A stretch of 36,891 nucleotides of DNA from an uncultured Lachnospiraceae bacterium. GTDB lineage: Bacteria > Bacillota > Clostridia > Lachnospirales > Lachnospiraceae. The stretch is from contig CAJUKV010000034.1 in the NCBI GenBank assembly GCA_910587305.1, positions 1 to 36,891 of the forward strand, read 5' to 3'. Positions 23,190 through 32,050 of the stretch are shown piece by piece (the first letter of the stretch is position 1; each line of letters opens with the position of its first letter). The position numbers were made by a program, and so were the translations under genes. The notes under the pieces were generated by a model. That model saw only the letters and a program-made list of their open reading frames with translations. It made no database searches and was not told the origin of the DNA.

Positions 23190-24548
23190 ATGCATATAAT
23201 TTTATTGTCGGGCGGGTCCGGAAAACGTTTGTGGCCTCTTTCCAATGACATTCGTTCCAAACAGTTTATTAAAATTTTTAAAAAAGAAGACGGAGAGTAT
23301 GAGTCTATGGTGCAGCGCATTTACCGCCAGATACGTGAGGTGGATAAGGATGCGGAGGTTACCATAGCCACCTCTAAGACCCAGACATCCTCTATTCATA
23401 ACCAGTTAGGAGAGGAGGTAGGGGTTTGTGTGGAACCCTGCAGGAGGGACACTTTTCCTGCAATTGCGCTGGCTGCATCTTATCTGCATGATGTAAAAAA
23501 AGTTTCGGGACAGGAAGCGGTGATTGTGTGTCCGGTGGATCCTTATGTGGAAAAGGAGTATTTTGAAGCCATAAAGGAGCTTGGAGAAATTGTCTTGCGG
23601 GATAGTGTAAATCTTGCCATTTTGGGAATGGAGCCCACATACCCAAGTGAAAAATACGGATATGTGCTCCCCGAAAATCAGGAAAAGGTAAGCCGTGTGG
23701 CTGCCTTTAAAGAAAAGCCGGATGCTAAGACGGCCCGCCAGTATATCGGCCAGGGTGCGCTTTGGAACGGCGGCGTGTTTGCTTTCAGGCTGTCCTACAT
23801 GCTGGAAAAGGCTCATGAGCTGATTGATTTTAAAAATTATGAGGACTTGTTTGTAAAATATGATACTTTGGACAAAATAAGCTTTGACTATGCGGTGGGA
23901 GAAAAGGAAAAGAATATTAAGGTGATGCATTTTCAGGGGCAGTGGAAGGATTTGGGCACATGGAATACCCTGACGGAAGCCATGGAGGAGCCCTGCGTTG
24001 GGGAGGCTATTCTGAATGAAACATGTGAGAACGTCCATGTGGTCAATGAGTTAAATGTGCCGGTGCTCTGTATGGGGCTAAAGGACGCGGTGGTCTCGGC
24101 AAGCCCTGAGGGAATCCTGGTTTCCGACAAAGAGCAGTCCAGTTATATTAAGCCCTTCGTGGATAAAATCAGCCAGCAGATTATGTTTGCGGAAAAGTCC
24201 TGGGGGAGCTTTCGGGTTCTGGATGTGGAGGATGAGAGCCTGACCATCAAGGTAACCTTAAATCCCGGGCATAAAATGAATTATCACAGCCACCACCTGC
24301 GGGACGAGGTGTGGACGGTTGTTTCCGGCCGGGGAAGGACAATTGTGGACGGTGTGGAAAGGGCCGTGGCGGCGGGAGATGTGATTAAGACGCCGGCGGA
24401 ATGTAAGCATACGATTATTGCAGATACGGAACTTAAGGTGATTGAAGTGCAGATGGGCAGGGAAATCAGCGTACAGGATAAACGGAAATTTCCATGGTCG
24501 CAGAGTGCGGCGTTCCCCGTACCGGGTACGGATTCCACGCAGACCTGA
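23190..24548 (+). CDS. manC: Mannose-1-phosphate guanylyltransferase with cupin isomerase-like domain
   Basis: A 452-residue enzyme that makes GDP-mannose from mannose-1-phosphate and GTP. The nucleotidyltransferase signature is LSGGSGKRLWPLS, with sugar-binding regions VEPCRRDTFPAIALAA and FKEKPDAKTA. The C-terminal 100 residues are a cupin with HSHHLRDEVWTVVSG, like the phosphomannose isomerase domain of type II enzymes; metal-binding histidines and glutamate are visible. I chose ATG 23190 with GGGAG 5 nt before it; the in-frame ATG at 23178 is too close to its AAGGAG. It follows the sugar transferase by 42 bp. Confidence 0.9.
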   Translation: MHIILLSGGSGKRLWPLSNDIRSKQFIKIFKKEDGEYESMVQRIYRQIREVDKDAEVTIATSKTQTSSIHNQLGEEVGVCVEPCRRDTFPAIALAASYLHDVKKVSGQEAVIVCPVDPYVEKEYFEAIKELGEIVLRDSVNLAILGMEPTYPSEKYGYVLPENQEKVSRVAAFKEKPDAKTARQYIGQGALWNGGVFAFRLSYMLEKAHELIDFKNYEDLFVKYDTLDKISFDYAVGEKEKNIKVMHFQGQWKDLGTWNTLTEAMEEPCVGEAILNETCENVHVVNELNVPVLCMGLKDAVVSASPEGILVSDKEQSSYIKPFVDKISQQIMFAEKSWGSFRVLDVEDESLTIKVTLNPGHKMNYHSHHLRDEVWTVVSGRGRTIVDGVERAVAAGDVIKTPAECKHTIIADTELKVIEVQMGREISVQDKRKFPWSQSAAFPVPGTDSTQT

Positions 24549-24647
24549 CGCGCCTTTCGAGATAAACTTTGCATCATGCCGGACATACTTACTTATATTA
24601 GTCCGGTGTATCAAAAGACAGCATATTGGAAAGTTCAGAGGACATTT

Positions 24648-25679
24648 ATGAATATCGTTAGAAATGAAGATAATGAAATGAAAGAAAACAATCAAATAAA
24701 AGAGAGCAATCAAGTAAAAGAAAGCAATCAAGTAAAAGAAAGCAAAAATGTTGATGACAGACGTATGATCCTGTATCTTGCTTTTACCTTTATCCTTACT
24801 TTTGCGATTGAAATTTTTGTGATTATGCCTATGGTAGGAGATGTGGACATTAACAAGGCTTATCTGGCCCAGACATTGGTGGCGGGAGTGATGTTTATTC
24901 CGGCTCTGGGGGTAGTTTTTACCCGGCTTATCACAAAGGAAGGATTTCATATAAAAGATTTGATGCTTAACTTAAAGCTAAAAGGGAATCTGAAATACTA
25001 TGCCCTGTCCTGGTTTGGGGTTGCCTTTTTAATATTTTTTGGTGCTTTTTTGTACTTTCTTATTTTTCCAAAGCAATTTGACCCGGAGTTTCATTATGTC
25101 AGAGCGCTGCTGGAAGCCCAGGCTCAGACGGGGGCAGGGGAGCTTTCCGACGAGCAGATTAAAATGGTGGTTTATGTACAGATTTTAACGGGGGTTTTGT
25201 TTGCTCCTTTCGTCAATTTTTTGACTTGCTTTGGAGAAGAGTGGGGATGGCGGGGATATCTGTTACCTAGGTTGTTAAAGCGTTTTAAGGTGGCGCCCGC
25301 TTTATTGATTGGGGGGATTATTTGGGGGCTTTGGCATGCTCCTTTGACTATCATGGGGCATAATTACGGCGTAGGGTACAGGGGATTTCCCTATTTGGGC
25401 ATTTTTGCAATGTGCATTTTCTGCACGGCGCTTGGAATTATTCTGTCCTATGTGACGATTAAAACCAAAAGCTGCATTCCGGCGGTGCTGGGGCATGGGA
25501 CGATGAATGGTCTTGCCTCGGCGGGGATTTTGTGCACATCCCTTGAAAATCCCTATAATGTATTTCTGGGACCTATGCCCGTAGGAATAATAGGCGGGGC
25601 AGGATTCATCATTGTGGCGTCAGGACTTTTTTATCTTTTATATAAGGAAGAAAAGCAAAAAAGACTATTGCAATTTTGA
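24648..25679 (+). CDS. CPBP-family intramembrane metalloprotease
   Basis: A 343-residue integral membrane protein with about eight membrane segments. The three family motifs are visible: EEWGWRG (two glutamates and an arginine), LWHAPL and GHGTMNG; together they provide the metal-binding active site of CAAX protease/bacteriocin-processing enzymes. I chose ATG 24648, after CAGAGGACATTT. The N-terminal cytoplasmic tail contains three near-perfect tandem repeats of NQVKES (24690-24743). It is 99 bp after manC, possibly on the same transcript; the biological target is unknown. Confidence 0.88.
   Translation: MNIVRNEDNEMKENNQIKESNQVKESNQVKESKNVDDRRMILYLAFTFILTFAIEIFVIMPMVGDVDINKAYLAQTLVAGVMFIPALGVVFTRLITKEGFHIKDLMLNLKLKGNLKYYALSWFGVAFLIFFGAFLYFLIFPKQFDPEFHYVRALLEAQAQTGAGELSDEQIKMVVYVQILTGVLFAPFVNFLTCFGEEWGWRGYLLPRLLKRFKVAPALLIGGIIWGLWHAPLTIMGHNYGVGYRGFPYLGIFAMCIFCTALGIILSYVTIKTKSCIPAVLGHGTMNGLASAGILCTSLENPYNVFLGPMPVGIIGGAGFIIVASGLFYLLYKEEKQKRLLQF
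24690..24743 (+). repeat. Three tandem 18-bp repeats encoding NQVKES
   Basis: Units at 24690-24707, 24708-24725 and 24726-24743 encode NQIKES, NQVKES and NQVKES. They lie in the cytoplasmic tail of the CPBP protease and may vary in number between strains by slippage. Confidence 0.85.
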
Positions 25680-25696
25680 TGGCATAGTGCTACAAT
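25668..25696 (+). promoter_or_regulatory. Promoter of the nusA-infB operon
   Basis: TTGCAA (25668-25673), a 17-bp spacer and TACAAT (25691-25696), preceded by TGC (extended -10), lie at the end of the protease gene. Transcription would start near 25703, only about 23 bp before the terminator hairpin at 25726. Confidence 0.6.
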
Positions 25697-25725
25697 ACAG
25701 AGGATATAAAGATACTTACTAATCT

Positions 25726-25754
25726 AGAGTGGACTTGCCGGTCCACTCTTTTTT
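25726..25754 (+). terminator. Intrinsic terminator between the protease gene and rimP
   Basis: AGAGTGGAC (25726-25734) and GTCCACTCT (25741-25749) pair perfectly around TTGCCG, followed by TTTTTT. It can end the upstream polysaccharide/protease transcript, and because a promoter precedes it by about 30 bp, it could also attenuate the nusA operon. Confidence 0.85.
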
Positions 25755-25851
25755 AGAGATTAAATGGTATATGTCTACCATATGCAGGGAATAAACTTTC
25801 TATTAAGACAGTATCGAAAGCATAGCTTTTTAGCAGGCAGGGGGTATATGA

Positions 25852-26325
25852 ATGACGAAAAGGGAAAGTTATGAAGCAAGAGCGGAAGAGCTGCTGGGGC
25901 CTATAGCGGAGGCGAACCATGTGGAAATATATGATGTGGAATACGTTAAGGAGGGCAGCGACTGGTATTTAAGATGCTACATTGACAAGGAAGAAGGCGT
26001 TACCATCGGCGACTGTGAAAGCGTCAGCAGAGCCCTGTCAGAGGAGCTTGACAGAACGGATTTTATTGAGGACGCTTATATTTTGGAGGTGAGTTCCCCT
26101 GGGCTGGGGCGGCAGCTGAAAAAGGATAAGCACCTTAGGAAAAGCCTTTTGTGTGAGGTGGATATCAAGTGCTACAAGCCGGTCAATGGGGCTAAGGAGT
26201 TTACAGGCATTTTGAAAGATTTTGATGAAAATACGCTTACCCTTGGAATGCAGGGGAATGTCGAAACGGACATGGTGTTTGAAAGAAAAGATATTGCTAC
26301 GGTAAAATTGGCGCTGGACTTTTAA
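25852..26325 (+). CDS. rimP: Ribosome maturation factor RimP
   Basis: A 157-residue factor needed for 30S subunit assembly. The N-terminal domain (LLGPIAEANHVEIYDVEYVKEG) and the conserved VSSPGLGRQLKKDKHL turn are clear, followed by the Sm-like C-terminal half. The length is normal. GCAGGGGGTATATGA precedes the ATG. It is the first gene of the rimP-nusA-infB operon, as in most Firmicutes. Confidence 0.95.
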   Translation: MTKRESYEARAEELLGPIAEANHVEIYDVEYVKEGSDWYLRCYIDKEEGVTIGDCESVSRALSEELDRTDFIEDAYILEVSSPGLGRQLKKDKHLRKSLLCEVDIKCYKPVNGAKEFTGILKDFDENTLTLGMQGNVETDMVFERKDIATVKLALDF

Positions 26326-26384
26326 AAATCATAAAAGTTTGGCCGGCCTAAAAGAGAATAAGGGGTAGAAAGGGATAAGGGAAA

Positions 26385-27683
26385 ATGAACAAAGAATTAA
26401 TGGAAGCGTTAGATATTTTGGAGAAGGAGAAGGAGATCAGCAAAGAGACCCTCTTTGAGGCAATTGAAAATTCTTTGCTTACGGCATGCAAAAACCATTT
26501 TGGAAAAGCTGACAATGTAAAAGTGGAAATTGACAGGGACACTTGCGATTTCCTGTGTTATGCGGAAAAAGAAGTGGTGGAAGAAGTGGAGGACGACTGC
26601 TTACAGATTTCCCTGCCGGACGCTCAGGAGATAAAAGGGGACGCAGCTCTTGGAGATATGATTCATGTGGAGATAAAGTCAAAGGAATTTGGACGTATCG
26701 CCACACAAAATGCCAAAAATGTGATTTTACAGAAAATCCGCGAGGAAGAGCGGAGCGTTATTTATAACCAGTATTTCGAGAAGGAGAAAGACATTGTAAC
26801 CGGTATCGTTCAGCGCTATATCGGCAAAAATATCAGCATTAACTTAGGAAAAGCAGATGGGATTTTAAATGAAAGCGAACAGGTAAAAGGGGAGATATTC
26901 AGACCTACGGAGAGAATTAAGGTCTATATTCTGGAGGTAAAGAGCACCCCAAGGGGACCTAGAATTTTGGTCAGCCGTACCCATCCCGAATTGGTAAAAC
27001 GTCTTTTTGAGGCGGAGGTTACGGAGATTAAGGATGGAACCGTGGAGATTATGAGTATAGCCAGAGAGGCGGGAAGCCGTACGAAGATGGCGGTAAGATC
27101 CAATAACCCAAACGTGGACGCGGTGGGAGCGTGCGTAGGCTTGAATGGAGCCAGGGTAAACTCCATTGTGGAGGAGCTTCGGGGAGAAAAAATTGATATT
27201 ATCAATTGGGACGACAACCCCGGCAATCTGATACAAAACGCACTTTCTCCCGCTAAAATAGTTGCGGTATTTGCGGATCCGGATGAGAAGACGGCCAAAG
27301 TGGTGGTGCCTGACTATCAGCTCTCCCTTGCAATCGGTAAGGAGGGACAAAACGCCAGACTGGCGGCAAGGCTCACCGGCTACAAAATCGATATTAAGAG
27401 CGAGACTCAGGCCAAGGATGCTCCCGGATTTCGTTATGAGGATTATATGGATGAGTTTGAGGAAGACGAATACGACGAGTATGAGGAGTATGACGGTGAA
27501 GCAGAGTATGAAGAAGGCTTAGAGGGCGAAGAACCGCAGTACGGGGATGAAGAAGAATTTGAGGCCCGGGAACCGGAATATGAGGAGGATGAGACCGGAG
27601 AATATGAGGAAAGCTACGAAGATGAAATTTCCGGGCTTCCGGAATCCCAAAAAGAGGAAGAGCCTTCCGAGCCGACGGAATAA
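26385..27683 (+). CDS. nusA: Transcription elongation/termination factor NusA with acidic tail
   Basis: A 432-residue RNA-polymerase-associated factor that controls pausing, termination and antitermination. The N-terminal polymerase-binding domain (MNKELMEALDILEKEKEISK) is followed by an S1 domain and two KH domains (VGACVGLNGARVNSIVEEL and SLAIGKEGQNARLAARLTG). From about residue 346 the protein continues as an 80-residue acidic, tyrosine-containing tail of Glu, Asp and Tyr runs. Firmicute NusA often stops soon after the KH domains, so the tail is extra; acidic repeats at the C-terminus of proteobacterial NusA bind RNA polymerase and may be analogous. It is preceded by rimP and followed by ylxR, 12 bp later. 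Confidence 0.95.
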   Translation: MNKELMEALDILEKEKEISKETLFEAIENSLLTACKNHFGKADNVKVEIDRDTCDFLCYAEKEVVEEVEDDCLQISLPDAQEIKGDAALGDMIHVEIKSKEFGRIATQNAKNVILQKIREEERSVIYNQYFEKEKDIVTGIVQRYIGKNISINLGKADGILNESEQVKGEIFRPTERIKVYILEVKSTPRGPRILVSRTHPELVKRLFEAEVTEIKDGTVEIMSIAREAGSRTKMAVRSNNPNVDAVGACVGLNGARVNSIVEELRGEKIDIINWDDNPGNLIQNALSPAKIVAVFADPDEKTAKVVVPDYQLSLAIGKEGQNARLAARLTGYKIDIKSETQAKDAPGFRYEDYMDEFEEDEYDEYEEYDGEAEYEEGLEGEEPQYGDEEEFEAREPEYEEDETGEYEESYEDEISGLPESQKEEEPSEPTE

Positions 27684-27695
27684 GGGGGAATGTGA

Positions 27696-27965
27696 ATGGC
27701 AAAAAAAATTCCCTTAAGACAGTGCGTGGGATGCGGGGAGATGAAGAGCAAGAAGGAAATGATGCGTGTGCTGAAAACCCCCGAGGACGAAATCGTGTTA
27801 GATGCAACCGGGAAAAAGAACGGAAGAGGCGCTTATCTTTGTAAGGAAAAGGAATGCCTCGTGAGGGCGCGCAAGAATAAAGGATTGGAACGGTCTTTTA
27901 AGATGAAAATTCCAAACGAAGTTTACGACAATCTGGAAAAGGAGTTTGATGGGCTTGAAAAATGA
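27696..27965 (+). CDS. ylxR: YlxR family RNA-binding protein (RnpM)
   Basis: An 89-residue basic protein with the family motifs LRQCVGCGEMKSKKEMMRV and GRGAYLCKEKECL. Its homologues have recently been linked to modulation of RNase P; the RNA-binding fold is well known. It lies between nusA and ylxQ as is usual, and its stop overlaps the ylxQ start by 17 bases. Confidence 0.93.
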   Translation: MAKKIPLRQCVGCGEMKSKKEMMRVLKTPEDEIVLDATGKKNGRGAYLCKEKECLVRARKNKGLERSFKMKIPNEVYDNLEKEFDGLEK

Positions 27966-28263
27966 CAGAATTTTATCCCTGTTGGGGCTGGCTGTGAGAA
28001 GCAGAAATTTGGTAAGCGGCGAGTTTTCTACGGAAAAGGCGGTCAAAGCAGGGAAAGCGGAGTTGGTAATTGTCAGCGGCGACGCTTCTGACAATACCAA
28101 AAAGCTGTTTACAGATAAATGCAGATTTTATCATATCCCTTTTTATTTATACGCAAGCAAGGAAGAGCTGGGAAAGGCAATCGGCAAGGATGTGCGCTCA
28201 TCCGTAGCGGTTATGGACAAAGGATTGGCGGAAACAATAATAAAACGGTTGGAAGATTCATAG
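27949..28263 (+). CDS. ylxQ: L7Ae/L30e-family ribosomal protein-like protein YlxQ
   Basis: A 104-residue L7Ae/L30e-fold protein expected to bind kink-turn RNA. It starts at ATG 27949 (MGLKNDRILSLLGLAVRSRN), with GGAG at 27941-27944; a TTG three bases upstream is a weaker alternative. The central segment KAELVIVSGDASDNTKK is typical of the family. It is followed by infB after 53 bp. Confidence 0.9.
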   Translation: MGLKNDRILSLLGLAVRSRNLVSGEFSTEKAVKAGKAELVIVSGDASDNTKKLFTDKCRFYHIPFYLYASKEELGKAIGKDVRSSVAVMDKGLAETIIKRLEDS

Positions 28264-28316
28264 GAATTAAGACGTATATTAAAAATGAGGGCAGTTGGTA
28301 GCATTGGAGGAGTAGG

Positions 28317-31300
28317 ATGGCCAAAATTAAAGTGCATGAGATAGCGAAGGAACTGGGAAAGCAGAGCAAGGAAGTGATTGCTTTTTTACAGAATAAAGGA
28401 ATTGAAGTGAAAGCGGCGCAGAGCTCTTTGGAGGCGGAAGTGGCCGATATGGTCAGAAAGACCTTTGGGAGAGGAGAAAAGACTGCGGGAACAGAAACGG
28501 CTATAAAGGCAGGTGCGGCGGCGGAAGCAAAACCTGCAAAAGAAACAGAGGGGAAGAAAGAGGAAAAGAAGCCAGTGGAAGAAAATCAAAGTGCAGGCAC
28601 GAAAAAGACGACAGTGGAAGTAAATGGGGCTGCAAATGGCGAAAAAGGCGTTGAAAAATCTTTGCAGGCCAGGGAGAAGAAGGAAGGGAAAGCCGGTCAA
28701 AATGGGACGGAACAGCCTAAGACAGGGGAACAGCCTAAGGCAAAGGAATTAAAACCGGTAGAACCCAAACCGGTGGAACCGGTTAAGAAAAAGAAGAAAA
28801 TTATTTTTGTGAGCAATCCTCATAATAGTAATATTATGAGCCAGCGCGCTAATCAGGGCGAGAGACGCCCGGCCCAGGGTGAAAGGCGTCCGGCTCAGGG
28901 TGAGAGACGCCAACAGCAGGGAAATAAGTCAGGAGGCGCTAACCGTCAGGGACAGGGAAGACCCCAGCAGGAAGCGCCCCACAAGATTATCAGACCGCTG
29001 ACAGCGCCGTCTTTGCCTGAGAGCATGAATGTTGATTTTAAACAGAATGTACGGAAAATGGAGAACGAAAGAATAGCAGCAAAAAATGCTGCGGTAAAGG
29101 CGCAAAAGGCGGCGGAGGCGGAAGCAGCGGCGAAAGAGGCTGCAGTCAGGGCAGCGGAAATGGAAGCCGAAGCGGTAGCTGCGGCGGAGAAGGTAACGCA
29201 AGCCACAGCAGGATCCGGAGCAAATGTGTCTGCAAATACAAAGAGCGGCGCGTCTTCAAACGGGGTGTCCGGTACGGGCGCATCTTCTTTTGAGGGGACA
29301 AATGTGTCCGCAAACAGGAGAGCGGACGGGACGGCGCAGACCGGTAACCAGGCGAACAGACCGGCAAGAAAGACGGGAGAACGGTCAGGAGATCGGCCCG
29401 CACATGCCGGAAGGGATAATAACAATACGAAAACGGCAGGTGCAAGGGATGAAAGGCGTCAAAGAAATGAAAGAAGCCAGGGCAACTTTGGAAGCGGTCA
29501 GGGCGAAAGGAATAACCGAAATGACTCCCGCCGATTTGATGGCTCTAATCGTGACAGGAATCAGGGCGGCAGGAATGATTTCCGCGGCAATGGGCCTGAT
29601 AAAGGTGGCACAAGATTTGGCAACAGTAATAACCGCAGTGAAAGAGGCGGCCAGGGGCAGGAAGGTAGATTTAAGCGGCCCGAAAAGCCGGGTAAGGGTT
29701 TCGCTGTGGATGCCCCCGTTAAGGAAGAAAAGCGCAGGGATGAAGAAAAGCGCAGAATTGGCCAGGAGAAGGATAGAAGATCTAAGAAAGACTTCATCTA
29801 TGAAGAGGACGAGGCGGTTGTAAAGAATAAGAACAAAGCCGGCCGGTTCATTAAGCCTGAAAAGAAGGTGGAGGAAAAGATAGAGGAGCAGATTAAGGTG
29901 ATTGTTATCCCCGAATCCCTCACCATCAAGGAGCTGGCCGATAAGATGAAAATGCAGCCTTCCGCTATTATCAAAAAGCTTTTCCTTCAGGGCAGGATTG
30001 TGACGGTAAACTCGGAAATTCCTTTTGAGGATGCGGAAAATATTGCCATTGAATACGACATTATCTGTGAAAAAGAAAAGAAAGTGGACGTAATCGAAGA
30101 GCTCTTAAAAGAGGAGGACGAGGAAACCGAAAAGATGATGAGCAGACCGCCCGTTATCTGCGTAATGGGCCATGTGGATCACGGAAAAACATCCCTGCTC
30201 GACGCGATCCGTAAGACAAATGTGACGGATAAGGAAGCGGGAGGTATTACACAGCACATAGGTGCGTATACTGTAAATGTTAATGATCAGTCCATTACCT
30301 TCTTAGATACGCCGGGACACGAAGCGTTCACGGCCATGCGTATGCGGGGGGCAAATTCTACGGATATCGCCATTTTGGTGGTGGCGGCGGACGACGGCGT
30401 TATGCCTCAGACGGTGGAAGCCATCAACCACGCGAAAGCGGCGGGAACGGAAATCATCGTGGCGGTGAATAAGATTGATAAGCCGGGAGCTAACGTTGAC
30501 AGGGTGAAGCAGGAAATGACGGAATACGAGCTCATCCCGGTAGACTGGGGCGGAAGCACGGAGTTTGTGCCTGTGTCCGCTAAATCCGGCGAAGGCATCG
30601 ACACCCTCCTTGAGACCATTTTGCTTACGGCGGAAATTATGGAGCTTCGGGCGAATCCCGACAGACGGGCAAGGGGCCTTGTCATTGAGGCGGAGCTCGA
30701 TAAAGGGCGCGGCCCTGTGGCTACCGTGCTGGTACAGAAGGGAACCCTCCATGTGGGAGATTTCATTTCCGCAGGGGCCAGCCATGGCAAGGTAAGGGCA
30801 ATGATAGACGATAAGGGAAGAAGGGTAAAGGAAGCCCTTCCCTCAACCCCTGTTGAAATTCTGGGACTTTCCGATGTGCCAAGCGCAGGGGAGGTATTTA
30901 TCGCCCATGAAAACGATAAGACAGCCAAGTCCTACGCGGAAACCTATCTTGCCCAGAACAAAGAGAAAATGCTGGAAGAAACCAAGGCAAAGATGTCCCT
31001 TGACGATCTTTTCAGCCAGATCCAGGCGGGTAATTTGAAGGAACTGAACATTATTGTAAAAGCGGATGTGCAGGGCAGCGTGGAGGCCGTGAAACAGAGC
31101 CTGATGAAGCTTTCCAATGAGGAAGTGGTGGTGAAATGCATCCACGGCGGCGTGGGCGCAATCAACGAATCCGACGTATCCTTAGCTTCCGCGTCATCGG
31201 CAATTATTATCGGCTTTAATGTCCGTCCCGACGCCATGGCAAAGACCATTGCGGAGAGGGAAGGCGTTGACATAAGGCTCTACAAGGTAATTTACCAGGC

Positions 31301-31643
31301 AATTGAAGATATTGAAGCGGCTATGAAGGGCATGCTGGATCCGATTTTCGAGGAAAAGGTGATTGGCCATGCGGAGGTAAGACAGATTTTCAAGGCTTCC
31401 GCAGTTGGAAATATTGCCGGCTCCTATGTGCTTGACGGTACCTTCCAGAGAGACTGTAAGATACGAATCAGCAGAGAAGGAAATCAGATTTATGAAGGCA
31501 GCTTAGCTTCCTTAAAACGCTTCAAGGACGATGTGAAGGAGGTCAGAGCAGGATTCGAGTGCGGACTTGTATTTGAGGGCTTTGACCAGATGCAGGAGCT
31601 TGACATTGTAGAGGCATATATTATGGTGGAGGTTCCCAGGTGA
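28317..31643 (+). CDS. infB: Translation initiation factor IF-2
   Basis: An 1108-residue GTPase that brings initiator tRNA to the 30S subunit and promotes subunit joining. IF2_N modules lie at residues 3-40 and near 528-580. The G domain starts at GHVDHGKT (618-625), with DTPGHEA and NKID following, then domains II-IV. Between residues about 55 and 520 lies a long low-complexity stretch of Lys, Glu, Gln, Arg, Gly and Asn, including tandem GERRPAQ repeats (about 28858-28915). IF-2 of B. subtilis is about 716 residues, so the N-terminal extension is very large; enlarged linkers are common in some Lachnospiraceae. The start ATG 28317 is preceded by GGAGGAGTAGG. Confidence 0.96.
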   Translation: MAKIKVHEIAKELGKQSKEVIAFLQNKGIEVKAAQSSLEAEVADMVRKTFGRGEKTAGTETAIKAGAAAEAKPAKETEGKKEEKKPVEENQSAGTKKTTVEVNGAANGEKGVEKSLQAREKKEGKAGQNGTEQPKTGEQPKAKELKPVEPKPVEPVKKKKKIIFVSNPHNSNIMSQRANQGERRPAQGERRPAQGERRQQQGNKSGGANRQGQGRPQQEAPHKIIRPLTAPSLPESMNVDFKQNVRKMENERIAAKNAAVKAQKAAEAEAAAKEAAVRAAEMEAEAVAAAEKVTQATAGSGANVSANTKSGASSNGVSGTGASSFEGTNVSANRRADGTAQTGNQANRPARKTGERSGDRPAHAGRDNNNTKTAGARDERRQRNERSQGNFGSGQGERNNRNDSRRFDGSNRDRNQGGRNDFRGNGPDKGGTRFGNSNNRSERGGQGQEGRFKRPEKPGKGFAVDAPVKEEKRRDEEKRRIGQEKDRRSKKDFIYEEDEAVVKNKNKAGRFIKPEKKVEEKIEEQIKVIVIPESLTIKELADKMKMQPSAIIKKLFLQGRIVTVNSEIPFEDAENIAIEYDIICEKEKKVDVIEELLKEEDEETEKMMSRPPVICVMGHVDHGKTSLLDAIRKTNVTDKEAGGITQHIGAYTVNVNDQSITFLDTPGHEAFTAMRMRGANSTDIAILVVAADDGVMPQTVEAINHAKAAGTEIIVAVNKIDKPGANVDRVKQEMTEYELIPVDWGGSTEFVPVSAKSGEGIDTLLETILLTAEIMELRANPDRRARGLVIEAELDKGRGPVATVLVQKGTLHVGDFISAGASHGKVRAMIDDKGRRVKEALPSTPVEILGLSDVPSAGEVFIAHENDKTAKSYAETYLAQNKEKMLEETKAKMSLDDLFSQIQAGNLKELNIIVKADVQGSVEAVKQSLMKLSNEEVVVKCIHGGVGAINESDVSLASASSAIIIGFNVRPDAMAKTIAEREGVDIRLYKVIYQAIEDIEAAMKGMLDPIFEEKVIGHAEVRQIFKASAVGNIAGSYVLDGTFQRDCKIRISREGNQIYEGSLASLKRFKDDVKEVRAGFECGLVFEGFDQMQELDIVEAYIMVEVPR

Positions 31644-32014
31644 GAAAAAACAGTGTGAAAAACATCCGGATTAACGGAGAGGTGCAAAGAGTTTTGGCCG
31701 AGATTATAAGGGATTTAAAGGATCCAAGAATCAGCCCTCTTACCTCTGTGGTTTCCGTAGAGGTTGCGCCGGATTTAAAGACCTGTAAGGCATGGATTAG
31801 CGTGTATGGCGACGACAATGAAAAGATTCTGAAAGACACCGTGGAGGGATTAAAGAGCGCGGAAGGCTATATTCGCAGAGAGCTTGCCGGCAGGATTAAT
31901 TTAAGAAACACCCCTGAAATACGCTTTATTGTTGATCAGTCCATTGCATATGGAGTGAGAATGTCTAAGCTGATTGATGAAGTAAGCGAAGGGCTTAGCA
32001 AGGAGGAATCTTAA
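31640..32014 (+). CDS. rbfA: Ribosome-binding factor A
   Basis: A 124-residue KH-fold protein acting in late 30S maturation and cold adaptation. It starts with GTG at 31640, overlapping the infB stop by 4 bases (GTGA), so it is translationally coupled. The conserved RINGEVQRVLAEIIRDLKDPR and LTSVVSVEVAPDLKTCKAWIS segments are present. The length is normal. Confidence 0.95.
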   Translation: MRKNSVKNIRINGEVQRVLAEIIRDLKDPRISPLTSVVSVEVAPDLKTCKAWISVYGDDNEKILKDTVEGLKSAEGYIRRELAGRINLRNTPEIRFIVDQSIAYGVRMSKLIDEVSEGLSKEES

Positions 32015-32050
32015 AAGACAGATCGCCTTTATGCGTGAAAGGATATGTGA

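Noticed and set aside
29224..29823. 199-codon open frame inside infB
   Set aside because: It is an alternate frame of the low-complexity IF-2 linker, whose skewed base composition removes stop codons.
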